A stretch of DNA of 64,000 bases, taken from the NCBI RefSeq assembly GCF_052117125.1, contig NZ_JBQKJT010000001.1, positions 259,210 through 323,209 of the forward strand, read 5' to 3'. The notes below the pieces were generated by a model that did no database searches, was not told the origin of the DNA, and worked only from the letters and a program-made list of their open reading frames with translations. Position numbers and translations under genes: made by a program. This document shows positions 56,442 through 64,000 of the stretch, piece by piece (positions within the stretch are counted from its first letter, which is position 1; each line of letters starts with the position of its first letter). Source of the stretch: Avoscillospira_A sp052117125. GTDB lineage: Bacteria > Bacillota > Clostridia > Oscillospirales > Oscillospiraceae.

Positions 56442-57851
56442 TTAAGCGGCGGATTTTCTTGCGGCGATTTCATCCTGATACTGGATGACTTTCTCTTTGG
56501 TCAGACGGAAGCCGAAGAGCATCAGCAGAGCAGCCACCACCAGGGCAATGGCGGGGACGATCATAAAGGCCAGGCAGATGGCCTTTTCCAGCTCGGGGGC
56601 CACGTTGTTGAGGTCCACGGCGTCGGCCTCGAAGTTGGCCACGGCCAGACAGGCGGGGATGACGATGCCGCGGGCCAGGACGCCCAGCTTCAGGGGCACG
56701 TTCTGGAGGCCGGAGATCCAGCCGGTGGCGTTCTTGCCGGTCTTCCACTCGGCGTAGATGATGGTATCGGCATAGAGGGCAGGGGTCAGGGAGTAAGCCA
56801 CGCCGTAGCCCAGCTGGGCCAGGGACATGAGCACGATGACCACATTGATGCTGCCATACAGGAAGTTGGCGGCCACCAGCACCACAGCCATGATGAAGAA
56901 CATACTGATGACGGTATTGCGGGAGCTGAACTTCTTGGCCAGCGTCTTGGCGGCGTAGGAACCGACCACACAGAAGATGTTGGAAATCAGAATGTAAAAT
57001 GCCAGCAGCTTGTCGTCGGTGTCCTTGGCGATGTACAGGAAATAGTAGGCAGCGGAACCGGCCACGACGAAGTTGAACAGGAATTTGGCCAAGTCTGCCA
57101 GCATCAGGGCCATCAGGGGGGGATTCTGAACGAGGGCCTTCAGCAGACCGCCCTTCTGCTTCTCCTGCTTTTTGATTTTGGCCTTGGCCGCGTCCACATC
57201 CTCCACGATTTCGTATCCGTCGAACATCTTGAAGTGGGCATAGTACAGAGCCGCCATAACGCAGGCCAGGACGAACGCCGTAGCGCCGTACTTGTTGGTC
57301 TCACCGACAATGCCGGCAAAGAAGGTGGCCACCACAGGGCAGATGTAGGAGAAAATGACTTTGGAGAAGTTGGCCCAGGCGCCGCGGGTGGAGGCCAGCT
57401 GGGCCCGCTCATCCGGCGTCTTACCGGCCACGGAGATCATGGCCACATTGGCCACATAGGGGAAGTTCCAGGCCACGTGGCTGGAGACAAAGGCCAGCAC
57501 GACGATGACGGCGGCCAGGGGTTCGGGACCGATCTTGATAAACTGGAACGCATACAGGAAGGGGATGATCCAAGGGACCATGACCAGCCAGGAGCGGTAA
57601 CGGCCCCATTTGCCGGGCTTGACGCTGTTGATGATGGCGCCGTAAATCCAGGACAGGCAGGCATCCACCGTGGTGGTGATGGTGCCGATCAGGGCCGCCG
57701 TGGCCGGGCTGAACTTGGCCAGATTGGTCAGGAATATCTGGAAGTAGTAGCTTTCCACGTTGCTCATCAGGGTAAAGCCGCAGTCGCCTACGCCGTAGAA
57801 CCGCTTTAGAGCCTTGCTGAGTCCATTGCGTTTTTTGGTTGTTGTACTCAT
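56442..57851 (-). CDS. MFS transporter of the GPH (sugar/cation symporter) type
   Basis: 469 residues, 12 predicted helices, MFS_2/GPH family as in melibiose or glucuronide carriers. Features: YGVGDCGFTLMSNVESYYFQ, GTITTTVDACLSWIYGAIIN, GKWGRYRSWL and the central cytoplasmic loop with DAAKAKIKKQEKQKGG. Start at ATG 57851 behind AGAGGAGG. First gene of the transporter/UroD operon, divergent from the PucR-type regulator. It probably imports the substrate of the UroD-like enzymes. Confidence 0.88.
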   Translation of the reverse strand: MSTTTKKRNGLSKALKRFYGVGDCGFTLMSNVESYYFQIFLTNLAKFSPATAALIGTITTTVDACLSWIYGAIINSVKPGKWGRYRSWLVMVPWIIPFLYAFQFIKIGPEPLAAVIVVLAFVSSHVAWNFPYVANVAMISVAGKTPDERAQLASTRGAWANFSKVIFSYICPVVATFFAGIVGETNKYGATAFVLACVMAALYYAHFKMFDGYEIVEDVDAAKAKIKKQEKQKGGLLKALVQNPPLMALMLADLAKFLFNFVVAGSAAYYFLYIAKDTDDKLLAFYILISNIFCVVGSYAAKTLAKKFSSRNTVISMFFIMAVVLVAANFLYGSINVVIVLMSLAQLGYGVAYSLTPALYADTIIYAEWKTGKNATGWISGLQNVPLKLGVLARGIVIPACLAVANFEADAVDLNNVAPELEKAICLAFMIVPAIALVVAALLMLFGFRLTKEKVIQYQDEIAARKSAA

Positions 57852-57911
57852 GGTGCGCCTCCTCTTTTTTTCCACAGCGAAGCCCTGGCCCCGCTGCAAT
57901 TCTTGTCTTTT

Positions 57912-57939
57912 ATTATAGAGGGTTCCGCGGCGGTTACAA
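57912..57939 (-). promoter_or_regulatory. Promoter of the MFS/UroD operon
   Basis: Leftward TTGTAA, 16-nt spacer, perfect TATAAT. Confidence 0.7.
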
Positions 57940-58018
57940 TCCGACAGCCGGGTGAATTCTGACCGTAGAAAACTGTACGGTTTGCTCCGGCGGAATTGGC
58001 ACAGCCGGACTGTTCATA

Positions 58019-58047
58019 TTGCGATACAGTTGGACCTGTGTTACAAT
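58019..58047 (+). promoter_or_regulatory. Promoter of the PucR-type regulator
   Basis: TTGCGA, 17-nt spacer, TACAAT, 28 nt before the ATG; back to back with the MFS promoter, as expected for a local regulator. Confidence 0.62.
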
Positions 58048-58074
58048 TTACTTACGGTTATCAGGAGGTGTCCT

Positions 58075-59640
58075 ATGCAAAGCGTCTACATTGAGCATCC
58101 GTTAAAGCGCTATCTGTTGAACATGCAGGTGTTGGCCGATGAACTGGAGGCCCGCCAGCAGGACCATGTGTTTCACAACCGCAATGAAACTCCCACTCTG
58201 ACGGGAATTCGGTTTTACCGCCGGAGCCAACGGCCCCAGGAACAGTACGTCTATCTGATTTTGCCGGAGGACATGGACCGGGATTTCCGCAGCTATGAAA
58301 ACGTCCATTTTATTGTGTTCGGCCGGACGGACCTGCACAATTTTTCCTTTTCGTCCTCCATTCTCTCCATGTCCGAGGACTGTGACCCGCTGGATGTCTA
58401 CAATGGACTCCAGCAGATTTTCGAGAAATACAACCTTTGGTCCAAGACGCTCCAGTGGGCCCTGCAAAGTCAGACACCCCTGATCAAAATGCTGGAGGTC
58501 AGCCGGGATATTTTTGAGAATCCCATGTTCATCCACGATACGGACTTTTATATTCTGGCCTGTCCCCGTTGGGTGGAGGGGATGCTCCACTGGGAAAAGG
58601 AGCCCCGCACCGGCCGGGACATGGTGCCTCTGGAGCTGATCAACGAGTTCAAGCTGGACCAGGAATATCTGGGTACTCTGGTGGAGCGCCGCGTGGCCAT
58701 GTTCTCGGCGGCCATCCGGGGATATCGGATTCTGTACGCCAACCTGTGGAACGGCGACCGGTACGACGGCCGCGTCTGCGTGGACGAGCTGGAACGGCCC
58801 CTGCGGAAAAGCGACTATCTCCATCTGACGTACCTCTCGGAGATGCTGGCTCTGAGCCTGTCCCACCAGAAGCTGCTGTGGCGGTCCCTGGACAGCGATC
58901 TGGACCGGTTTCTGGTCCAGGCCCTGGACGGCAGCAACATGGACTATCAGGACCAGCAGGCCCATCTGCGGTACCTGTCCTGGAATGTCAACGACACCTA
59001 CATTGTGCTGAAAATCACGCCGGAGAGCGCCCAGATGGGCAATATCACCCCGGCGGGTCTCTTTGGGTATATCGAAGCCCAGATCACCGAGGGCCGCGCC
59101 CTGCTGTACCGTCAGGATATTGCCGTGGTGGTCAACCTGACGGCGGCCCAGACCACCACGGCGGCCATCCTCAGCAGTCTGGCCTATATTCTGCGGGAGG
59201 GCCTGTTCCGCATGGGCGTCAGCACGGAACTGACCAACTTTGCCGATCTCCATGACGGCTATACCCAGGCCAGCGTGGCCCTGCAATGCGGCAAATCCAG
59301 CGGCAGTATGCTTTGGTATTACCATTTTGAGGACTACGCCCTGGACTATCTGCTGGACTGCGGCCGCCGTCAGATTCAGCCCCGTCTTTTAGGCTCGGAA
59401 AAGTTGCGGCGGCTCCAGGCCTACGACGCGGAAAACAATACGGAGCTGTACCACACGCTGGAAGTGTATTTGCAGCTGGAACGGAACGTGGTCCAGACGG
59501 CAAAGACGCTGTTTATCCACCGCAGCACCCTCTTTTACCGATTGGACCGCATTCGGAAGCTGGTGGAGCTGGACCTGGAAAAGGAAGCGGAGCGCTTATA
59601 TCTCCAGCTGTCCTTTCTGCTCAACCGCATGGAACCCTGA
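58075..59640 (+). CDS. PucR/CdaR-type transcriptional regulator
   Basis: 521 residues. The C-terminal 60 residues carry the PucR family helix-turn-helix (LEVYLQLERNVVQTAKTLFI then HRSTLFYRLDRIRKLVEL). The middle region resembles the GGDEF-like domain of CdaR regulators; the N-terminal 250 residues are a probable ligand-sensing region with no clear match. AGGAGGTG precedes the ATG at 58075. Divergent from the MFS/UroD operon, so it is the likely regulator of this cluster, responding to its substrate. Confidence 0.85.
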   Translation: MQSVYIEHPLKRYLLNMQVLADELEARQQDHVFHNRNETPTLTGIRFYRRSQRPQEQYVYLILPEDMDRDFRSYENVHFIVFGRTDLHNFSFSSSILSMSEDCDPLDVYNGLQQIFEKYNLWSKTLQWALQSQTPLIKMLEVSRDIFENPMFIHDTDFYILACPRWVEGMLHWEKEPRTGRDMVPLELINEFKLDQEYLGTLVERRVAMFSAAIRGYRILYANLWNGDRYDGRVCVDELERPLRKSDYLHLTYLSEMLALSLSHQKLLWRSLDSDLDRFLVQALDGSNMDYQDQQAHLRYLSWNVNDTYIVLKITPESAQMGNITPAGLFGYIEAQITEGRALLYRQDIAVVVNLTAAQTTTAAILSSLAYILREGLFRMGVSTELTNFADLHDGYTQASVALQCGKSSGSMLWYYHFEDYALDYLLDCGRRQIQPRLLGSEKLRRLQAYDAENNTELYHTLEVYLQLERNVVQTAKTLFIHRSTLFYRLDRIRKLVELDLEKEAERLYLQLSFLLNRMEP

Positions 59641-59650
59641 AACAGCAGCA

Positions 59651-59690
59651 GCCCGCCCTGGAACAGCAGGGCGGGCGATTTTTCTTTTTT
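59651..59690 (+). terminator. Terminator of the regulator gene
   Basis: GCCCGCCCTG (59651-59660) pairs with CAGGGCGGGC (59667-59676), then a long T-rich tail. Confidence 0.92.
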
Positions 59691-59746
59691 GTTGCAACAC
59701 TTTCCTGTTGCCATCCGTTATCTGTTCAGAAAGGAGGCAGGAACCC

Positions 59747-60211
59747 TTGTGGGAAGCGTTATACGAAGCGTATCAAAAAGAATTGTTGGCTTACGGCGCC
59801 CGCATGAGCGGCAGCGAGACTCTGGCGGAAGATTTGGTGCAGGAGACCTTTATCAAGGCCCTGATTCACGCCGATACGGTAACCGATTTGTCGCCCAGTC
59901 AGCAGCGGGCATGGCTTTACCGCACCTTCAAAAACCTGTTTTTTGACCGCTGCCGCCGGGCCGTTCTGGAGCAGGAATCGTTGCACAGCATCCAACCCCG
60001 GATGACAGAACCCTCTGATATCCATGCGGTTGAAACTGCCATGCTGCTGCAAACCGTTGCCCCACAAGACCGGGTAATCTTTCAGCTCCGCTATTTCGAC
60101 GGCTACACCGCTCAGGAACTGTCCCAGATGCTGAACATCCCTGCTGGAACCATCCGTTCCCGGCTGTCCCGCTGTCGAGCATACTTGAAGGAGCAACTAC
60201 AAGAAAAATGA
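59747..60211 (+). CDS. ECF-type RNA polymerase sigma factor
   Basis: 154 residues with only sigma regions 2 and 4. Region 2: GSETLAEDLVQETFIKAL and WLYRTFKNLFFDRCRR. Region 4: FQLRYFDGYTAQELSQMLNI and PAGTIRSRLSRCRAYL, the helix-turn-helix for the -35 box. Start TTG at 59747, AAGGAGG 9 nt upstream. No membrane anti-sigma gene is adjacent; the next gene, 14 nt away, is a soluble protein of unknown fold. Confidence 0.9.
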   Translation: MWEALYEAYQKELLAYGARMSGSETLAEDLVQETFIKALIHADTVTDLSPSQQRAWLYRTFKNLFFDRCRRAVLEQESLHSIQPRMTEPSDIHAVETAMLLQTVAPQDRVIFQLRYFDGYTAQELSQMLNIPAGTIRSRLSRCRAYLKEQLQEK

Positions 60212-60225
60212 TGGAGGAATAGACT

Positions 60226-61455
60226 ATGGCAAAAAAACTAATGGTCAACTGCGCAATCTGTGACGCCAGGACCTTACAGGCGGAAAACTACGCCCACTAC
60301 GAGACAATTACCATCCACAGCGCCACCCTGCTCACCAGTCCGGATGGAAAAGCGGCCTTGAGCCGGCTGCCCGTTGTCCTGGACTGTGCCAATATGGTGG
60401 AGGTGGCGGAGGATGCCGATTTGCGCACCATCAATGGCAGCCTCGAAATCCATAGCCGAGATGCCGTTTCCCCATCCAAATATTATCTGATGGTCAATGG
60501 CGTGTTGACCATCCACCCCGGCACCGAGAAGCAGCTGGAGCCGTGCGTGGGCATCGCGGTCAACGGTTCTCTCACCTGTCCGGAAAGCATATATGCAGCG
60601 CTCACCAACGTCAGTGTAAACGGTTCTACCACCTGCTATCCCGATGGGGCCATCGTGCTCAAGCGCAATGCAGTGATCGACAAGCTGTTTGCCCTCCGGG
60701 CGAAACACAGCCTGTACTGGTCCGCCAAACGGATGATTATGGTGGACCCCCAGTTGGATGGCGCCGCGTTGCGCAGCAAAGGCGCTTCCTTCTGTGCACA
60801 GGAAGTGATCCTTGCCCAGTCCAAGGTGGAGGAATTGGTGGACCTGATTGAGGAACAGGCCCAACTCATCATCGTCCCGGACCACACAGCCGTCGTGCTG
60901 GATGATATTACCCTGGACGAGACCACCTTGGAGCGCTACGGCAAGAAGCTGTATGTCATTGGAGATGTGACCGTACCCGAACAGGGCGATGCCTGGACCG
61001 GGCTGGAATACCTGAACGTTCAGGGAGACATTACGGTGCCGCAGGAGCACAAAGACGCTCTGCTTTCCGTTTTGACCGAGATTTCCGGAGACGTGAAACT
61101 TGCACGGCCCAAGGGTGCCGTCCTGAAGGATAAGCCCTATGTCAAGATTACCAAATGGATGTTGGAGCAGCAGCCCGCGGGTCTCCAGGTCAGCGATTGC
61201 GCCGTCGTACAGATTGCCGATGACATTCCCAAACAGTGGATTGTGGAGCGGCTGCACATTGCGGACTGCGCCATTGTGAAGTGCAGCGAAGAACTGGAGG
61301 ATGCTGTGACCATGATCAGTGCGGATGTGGGGCGCATCGGCGGCGTTGGCGGCGAAGAGGACCAAGGGATCGGCAATACCATCAGCGCTGTCCTTGGGGG
61401 TATCAAAGGTGTACTGGACACCAAAGTCATCAACGCAATTCAGTATGTGCTGTAA
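60226..61455 (+). CDS. Repetitive soluble protein linked to the ECF sigma factor
   Basis: 409 residues without signal peptide or membrane helix. The N terminus MAKKLMVNCAICDARTL has a CxxC pair (C9, C12). Repeated short beta-like units follow: ADLRTINGSLEIHS, YYLMVNGVLTIHPG, GIAVNGSLTCPE, NVSVNGSTTCY, KLYVIGDVTVPE, YLNVQGDITVPQ and EISGDVKLARP. This looks like a right-handed solenoid or bactofilin-like fold; a Gly-rich C terminus closes it. It could be the sigma factor's regulator or its main target. No family recognized. GGAGGAAT precedes the ATG. Confidence 0.75.
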   Translation: MAKKLMVNCAICDARTLQAENYAHYETITIHSATLLTSPDGKAALSRLPVVLDCANMVEVAEDADLRTINGSLEIHSRDAVSPSKYYLMVNGVLTIHPGTEKQLEPCVGIAVNGSLTCPESIYAALTNVSVNGSTTCYPDGAIVLKRNAVIDKLFALRAKHSLYWSAKRMIMVDPQLDGAALRSKGASFCAQEVILAQSKVEELVDLIEEQAQLIIVPDHTAVVLDDITLDETTLERYGKKLYVIGDVTVPEQGDAWTGLEYLNVQGDITVPQEHKDALLSVLTEISGDVKLARPKGAVLKDKPYVKITKWMLEQQPAGLQVSDCAVVQIADDIPKQWIVERLHIADCAIVKCSEELEDAVTMISADVGRIGGVGGEEDQGIGNTISAVLGGIKGVLDTKVINAIQYVL

Positions 61456-61504
61456 TGGTACCCATCCAATATAAGCACGAAACGCAACTGGCATAAACGT
61501 GTAC

Positions 61505-61533
61505 AAGGCCCTCCGGCTGTGCCGGAGGGCCTT
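61505..61533 (+). terminator. Terminator of the sigma factor operon
   Basis: AAGGCCCTCCGGC (61505-61517) pairs with GCCGGAGGGCCTT (61521-61533) with a 3-nt loop; 50 nt after the stop, weak T tail. Confidence 0.8.
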
Positions 61534-61605
61534 ACTTGCTGCTGGTTTCTGTTTTGGACGCAGCAAAAAGCGCGGCCTGGTACCTACCAAACCGCGAAAT
61601 ACCGC

Positions 61606-61634
61606 TTGCACTCTGCGACAACATGGGCTAAAAT
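61606..61634 (+). promoter_or_regulatory. Promoter of the structured leader/small RNA
   Basis: TTGCAC, 17-nt spacer, TAAAAT, pointing toward the SLH gene about 310 nt away. Confidence 0.7.
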
Positions 61635-61640
61635 AACAGT

Positions 61641-61840
61641 AAGGCGAATAATAAGGGCAGGCCATGAGGTGCTGCAACACCCCATGACCCTATGCAGGAG
61701 ACAAGACCTCCCACACAGCAAGAAAACTTGCGCCACGCTCATTATACCGATTCTCCCGGCGTTTTACAAGGGATTTTCTCTATATGGGTTTGTGTGCTGT
61801 TGGGCTGTGCAGGGAATTTCCATACCTGCACGGCCTTTTT
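61641..61840 (+). ncRNA. Candidate structured RNA, about 200 nt, class unknown
   Basis: Bounded by a promoter and an intrinsic terminator. A hairpin with CATG/CATG and GGTG/CACC stems lies at 61663-61686. GGAG/CTCC forms a second small hairpin (about 61697-61711). A long-range stem joins CCCA-ACAGCA (61710-61720, one bulge) to TGCTGTTGGG (61795-61804). CTTGCGCC (61727-61734) can pair with GGCG and CAAG (61758-61770). No ORF fits. It could be a riboswitch-like leader of the SLH gene or a free small RNA such as a 6S- or raiA-type RNA; the class is not established. Confidence 0.5.
61803..61840 (+). terminator. Intrinsic terminator within the SLH gene leader
   Basis: GGCTGTGCAGG (61803-61813) pairs with CCTGCACGGCC (61825-61835), 11 bp with one G-U, followed by T5. 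It lies 112 nt before the SLH start codon. Confidence 0.8.
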
Positions 61841-61951
61841 GTTCGCCCCGCAGAAGCCCGCGGGGGCTGGAATTTTTCCGCCCCCTGGGCCGTTCTGCCG
61901 GGCAGCATCCGCGCACAAACCCGACTTTTTCAGGAAAGAGAGGAATTTGGT

Positions 61952-62818
61952 ATGAAGAACTGCAGAAGAATGGTTGCCGCTCTGTTGGCCACGCTGATGT
62001 TGACCAGCATAGCGCCCGCCGCCCATGCGATGGAAGAGGAATGGGGCAAGGTCAACCACGTTTACCATCCAAACACCCCTGCCGAGACCTACACGCATGC
62101 CTATACTGACGTCACCCCCGGCGCATGGTATTACGATGCCGTTATGACGCTGACGGAAGGCGGACTGCTTGGGGGCTATGGCGGCGGCAAGTTCGGGCCT
62201 GATGACAGTCTGACCCGTGCGCAGGTAACTATCCTCCGCTCCAGACTGTACGGACAGAACGTGCCCAGTGATGATTGGGGCTTTGAATACAAGCCGCTGC
62301 AAGACAAAAATACGGCGTCCCGTACCTTCGCCGCCATTACATTTATGTGGCAGATTGACAGACTGGGTGGCACGAAATTCTTGACAGAATATGAAACTGC
62401 CCTTGTCAAAGACGCCGGAAACGGACTGTGCTACAGTATCTCTTCCAATGGTAAACTGACTTTGGGTTCCATGTGGGGCACGGTCTATGACAACTGGAGA
62501 GCCGCTCTTGCCGCTGGTAAGAACATCGAATACCGTGACTCCATCGATGACTTCCCCGACGCTGACACGATCCACCAGTGGATTGACGAAAATTACCAAC
62601 TGATGGCGGCTGCGCTGTCCATGTCCGGCACCAAGGAAGAACTCACCGCCCGCTGTGAACAGTTGCTCCTTTATGCCTATAACCTCGGCATGATTGGCGG
62701 CGTGGACAACATTGGCACCCTGGACCCCTACGGCAGCTTGACCCGTGCGCAGGTCAGCCAGATGTTGTTCAACATGGGCTGGACGTACACCGGCGCCATT
62801 AATTATATGCACAGCTAA
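61952..62818 (+). CDS. Secreted protein with SLH-type domains
   Basis: 288 residues. A signal peptide (MKNCRRMVAALLATLMLTSI, cleavage likely after AHA at 26) precedes one clear S-layer homology unit: YTDVTPGAWYYDAVMTLTEG and GYGGGKFGPDDSLTRAQVTIL. A second partial unit closes the protein (NLGMIGGVDNIGTLDPYGSL and TRAQVSQMLFNMG). The middle 130 residues have no known domain. SLH domains bind secondary wall polymers, so it should sit on the cell surface. AGAGAGG lies 9 nt before the ATG. Confidence 0.85.
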   Translation: MKNCRRMVAALLATLMLTSIAPAAHAMEEEWGKVNHVYHPNTPAETYTHAYTDVTPGAWYYDAVMTLTEGGLLGGYGGGKFGPDDSLTRAQVTILRSRLYGQNVPSDDWGFEYKPLQDKNTASRTFAAITFMWQIDRLGGTKFLTEYETALVKDAGNGLCYSISSNGKLTLGSMWGTVYDNWRAALAAGKNIEYRDSIDDFPDADTIHQWIDENYQLMAAALSMSGTKEELTARCEQLLLYAYNLGMIGGVDNIGTLDPYGSLTRAQVSQMLFNMGWTYTGAINYMHS

Positions 62819-62830
62819 TCGTCACCCAGC

Positions 62831-62864
62831 ACGCCCCGTCCCGGTCTCCGGGGCGGGGCGTTTT
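62831..62864 (+). terminator. Terminator of the SLH gene
   Basis: ACGCCCCGTCCCGG pairs with the GC-rich block ending GGGGCGT at 62861, then TTTT; 12 nt after the stop. Confidence 0.82.
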
Positions 62865-62901
62865 CTGTCCAAAAAGCCTTACTAAAAGCGTAACGCATGA
62901 A

Positions 62902-62935
62902 AAAACCGCTCAAATCCGAAGATTCAAGCGGTTTT

Positions 62936-62936
<1 letters not shown>
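62902..62936 (-). terminator. Terminator of the tRNA array
   Basis: Leftward AACCGCTTGAATC pairs with GATTTGAGCGGTT around TTCG, then U6, directly after the last tRNA-Thr. Confidence 0.92.
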
Positions 62937-63011
<75 letters not shown>

Positions 63012-63029
63012 ATATAAAGTTTTAAAAAG

Positions 63030-63105
<76 letters not shown>

Positions 63106-63148
63106 ATCAAATTTCCTCGGATAAGCCAGGCAAAAGCCTGGCTATCCA

Positions 63149-63224
63149 TGGCAGGGGCAGAAGGGATCGAACCCTCGGCCTACGGTTTTGGAGACCGCCG
63201 CTCTACCAGCTGAGCTATACCCCT
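63149..63224 (-). tRNA. tRNA-Trp (anticodon CCA)
   Basis: 76 nt with encoded CCA, acceptor AGGGGTA/TGCCCCT, discriminator G, anticodon loop CTCCAAA. A small AGCCAGGC/GCCTGGCT hairpin (63124-63143) separates it from tRNA-Thr. Confidence 0.95.
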
Positions 63225-63252
63225 ATCTATTACAACGCCTTAGCCGTTTCAT

Positions 63253-63329
63253 TGGTGGGCCTTCAGGGACTCGAACCCGGGACCGACCGGTTATGAGCCG
63301 GTTGCTCTAACCAACTGAGCTAAAGGCCC
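63253..63329 (-). tRNA. tRNA with CAT anticodon (Met or Ile2)
   Basis: 77 nt with encoded CCA, acceptor GGGCCTT/AAGGCCC, anticodon loop CTCATAA. The acceptor pairs fully at position 1-72, so it is not initiator tRNA. It is either elongator Met or the Ile tRNA whose C34 becomes lysidine; its GGxCCTTTAGCTCAGTTGG body resembles the Bacillus Ile2 sequence as I recall it. Confidence 0.88.
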
Positions 63330-63338
63330 ATTGTAAAC

Positions 63339-63380
63339 AGAATTGATGCCGCCACCGCCTGGTGACGGCATCAACCTTTT
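63339..63380. repeat. Spacer hairpin in the tRNA array
   Basis: TTGATGCCG..CACC pairs with GGTG..CGGCATCAA around a GCCT loop; T6 follows on the plus strand. Possibly a processing stem, since the tRNAs run leftward. Confidence 0.6.
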
Positions 63381-63381
63381 T

Positions 63382-63457
63382 TGGCTCCCCCTGTTGGGCT
63401 CGAACCAACGACCCCATGATTAACAGTCATGTGCTCTACCGACTGAGCTAAGGAGGA
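63382..63457 (-). tRNA. tRNA-Asn (anticodon GTT)
   Basis: 76 nt with encoded CCA, acceptor TCCTCCT/AGGGGGA, discriminator G, anticodon loop CTGTTAA. Confidence 0.95.
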
Positions 63458-63464
63458 ATAGAAT

Positions 63465-63579
<115 letters not shown>

Positions 63580-63654
63580 TATATATCTGTTATCGACTTC
63601 AGTCGAGAACATTCTTATTTTATCATTTCTTCTTATCGTTGTCAAGAAGAAATT

Positions 63655-63729
63655 TGGTGACCCGTACCGGATTCGAACCGATGTTAACGGCGTGAGAGGC
63701 CGCTGTCTTAACCACTTGACCAACGGGCC
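63655..63729 (-). tRNA. tRNA-Glu (anticodon CTC)
   Basis: 75 nt with encoded CCA, acceptor GGCCCGT/ACGGGTC (G-U at the end), anticodon loop CTCTCAC. It lies 75 nt upstream of the 5S gene. Confidence 0.93.
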
Positions 63730-63743
63730 ATGTGCGCCTTTAG

Positions 63744-63788
63744 TCGGAATGTAATGCGACATGCCAGTGGCATGTTGCATCATTCCGA
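63744..63788. repeat. Inverted repeat between tRNA-Lys and tRNA-Glu
   Basis: TCGGAATG and CATTCCGA close a long imperfect stem with inner ACATGCCA/TGGCATGT arms. It may be a processing stem. The rest of the 160-nt spacer shows no gene. Confidence 0.65.
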
Positions 63789-63889
63789 GTCCCTGTCCAA
63801 GAAGCCGAGCCGCTAGGCGATGGCTGATTGGATGTTGGAACATCGATGACGCTATCATCAACATTGTACTTTCGTACAACGCTAATTCC

Positions 63890-63965
63890 TGGTGCACCTT
63901 CAGGGACTCGAACCCGGGACCCACTGATTAAGAGTCAGTTGCTCTACCAACTGAGCTAAAGGTGC
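63890..63965 (-). tRNA. tRNA-Lys (anticodon CTT)
   Basis: 76 nt with encoded CCA, acceptor GCACCTT/AAGGTGC, anticodon loop CTCTTAA. First visible gene of the leftward array; its promoter lies beyond the window. Confidence 0.95.
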
Positions 63966-64000
63966 ATTTCCCTTTTTACGGGCTTTTTCAGATACACCCT

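Overview
The window looks like a GC-rich member of the Clostridia, probably Oscillospiraceae/Ruminococcaceae. The evidence is the Firmicutes-type str operon (rpoB-rpoC-L7Ae-rpsL-rpsG-fusA-tuf), the Gram-positive set of ethanolamine microcompartment genes, a collagen-like surface or exosporium protein, a GerM-domain lipoprotein, a SpoVB-type flippase and an SLH-domain protein. TTG and GTG starts with strong GGAGG ribosome sites are common, and many promoters fit the housekeeping sigma-A pattern. The genus assignment is inference from gene content only.

Layout. 1-49: start of a zinc-ribbon gene running off the left edge. 319-11047: thirteen tightly packed eut genes (eutG-A-B-C-L-E-M-T-pduL-hypothetical-N-H-Q) for ethanolamine breakdown in a protein-shelled compartment. 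11264-14115: GerM-like lipoprotein, tRNA-Val, three tandem paralogous 79-residue zinc-ribbon membrane proteins, and a collagen-like protein. 14153-17256: a thiamine-precursor ABC transporter operon behind a TPP riboswitch with its own terminator. 17253-22285: asparaginase, then an ABC ATPase with a giant FtsX-type permease. 22309-22912: a composite inverted hairpin repeat. 22932-28417: bcp, yaaA, mreB, comF, recD2 and a small membrane protein. 28604-42133: the str/rpo block, with a patatin-like gene placed between rpoC and the L7Ae-like gene. 42469-51700: a small membrane protein, murI, an FtsW/RodA protein, a YczE-like membrane protein, a coiled-coil protein, tRNA-Leu, rsmE, an unknown membrane protein, a SpoVB-like flippase, threonine aldolase, a DNA-deoxyinosine glycosylase and a small Cys-rich protein. 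52069-53451: chemoreceptor. 53677-59640: a cluster of two UroD-family methyltransferase-like proteins, a sugar/cation-type MFS transporter and a PucR/CdaR-type regulator, with a second copy of the composite repeat between the two UroD genes. 59747-61455: an ECF sigma factor and a partner of unknown function. 61606-62818: a structured leader or small RNA followed by an SLH protein. 62936-63965: seven tRNA genes and a 5S rRNA gene, all on the minus strand.

How the genes work together. The eut genes encode a full route: uptake (EutH), adenosylcobalamin supply and enzyme reactivation (EutT, EutA), the lyase (EutBC), acetaldehyde to acetyl-CoA or ethanol (EutE, EutG), acetyl-CoA to acetyl phosphate (PduL) and shell proteins (EutL, M, N), with EutQ as accessory. 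No eutS, eutP, eutV or eutW is visible here. The thi operon is predicted to be shut off by TPP through transcription termination.

The most unusual structure is a family of modular hairpin repeats: 18-nt hairpins with interchangeable but always complementary 7-nt arms and an invariant CGCA/TGCG loop, spaced exactly 25 nt apart and arranged in two inverted arms. Both full copies lie between convergent genes. Other points to follow up are a roughly 200-nt RNA with its own promoter and terminator upstream of the SLH gene, the UroD/MFS/PucR cluster, and the ECF sigma factor with its repetitive partner.
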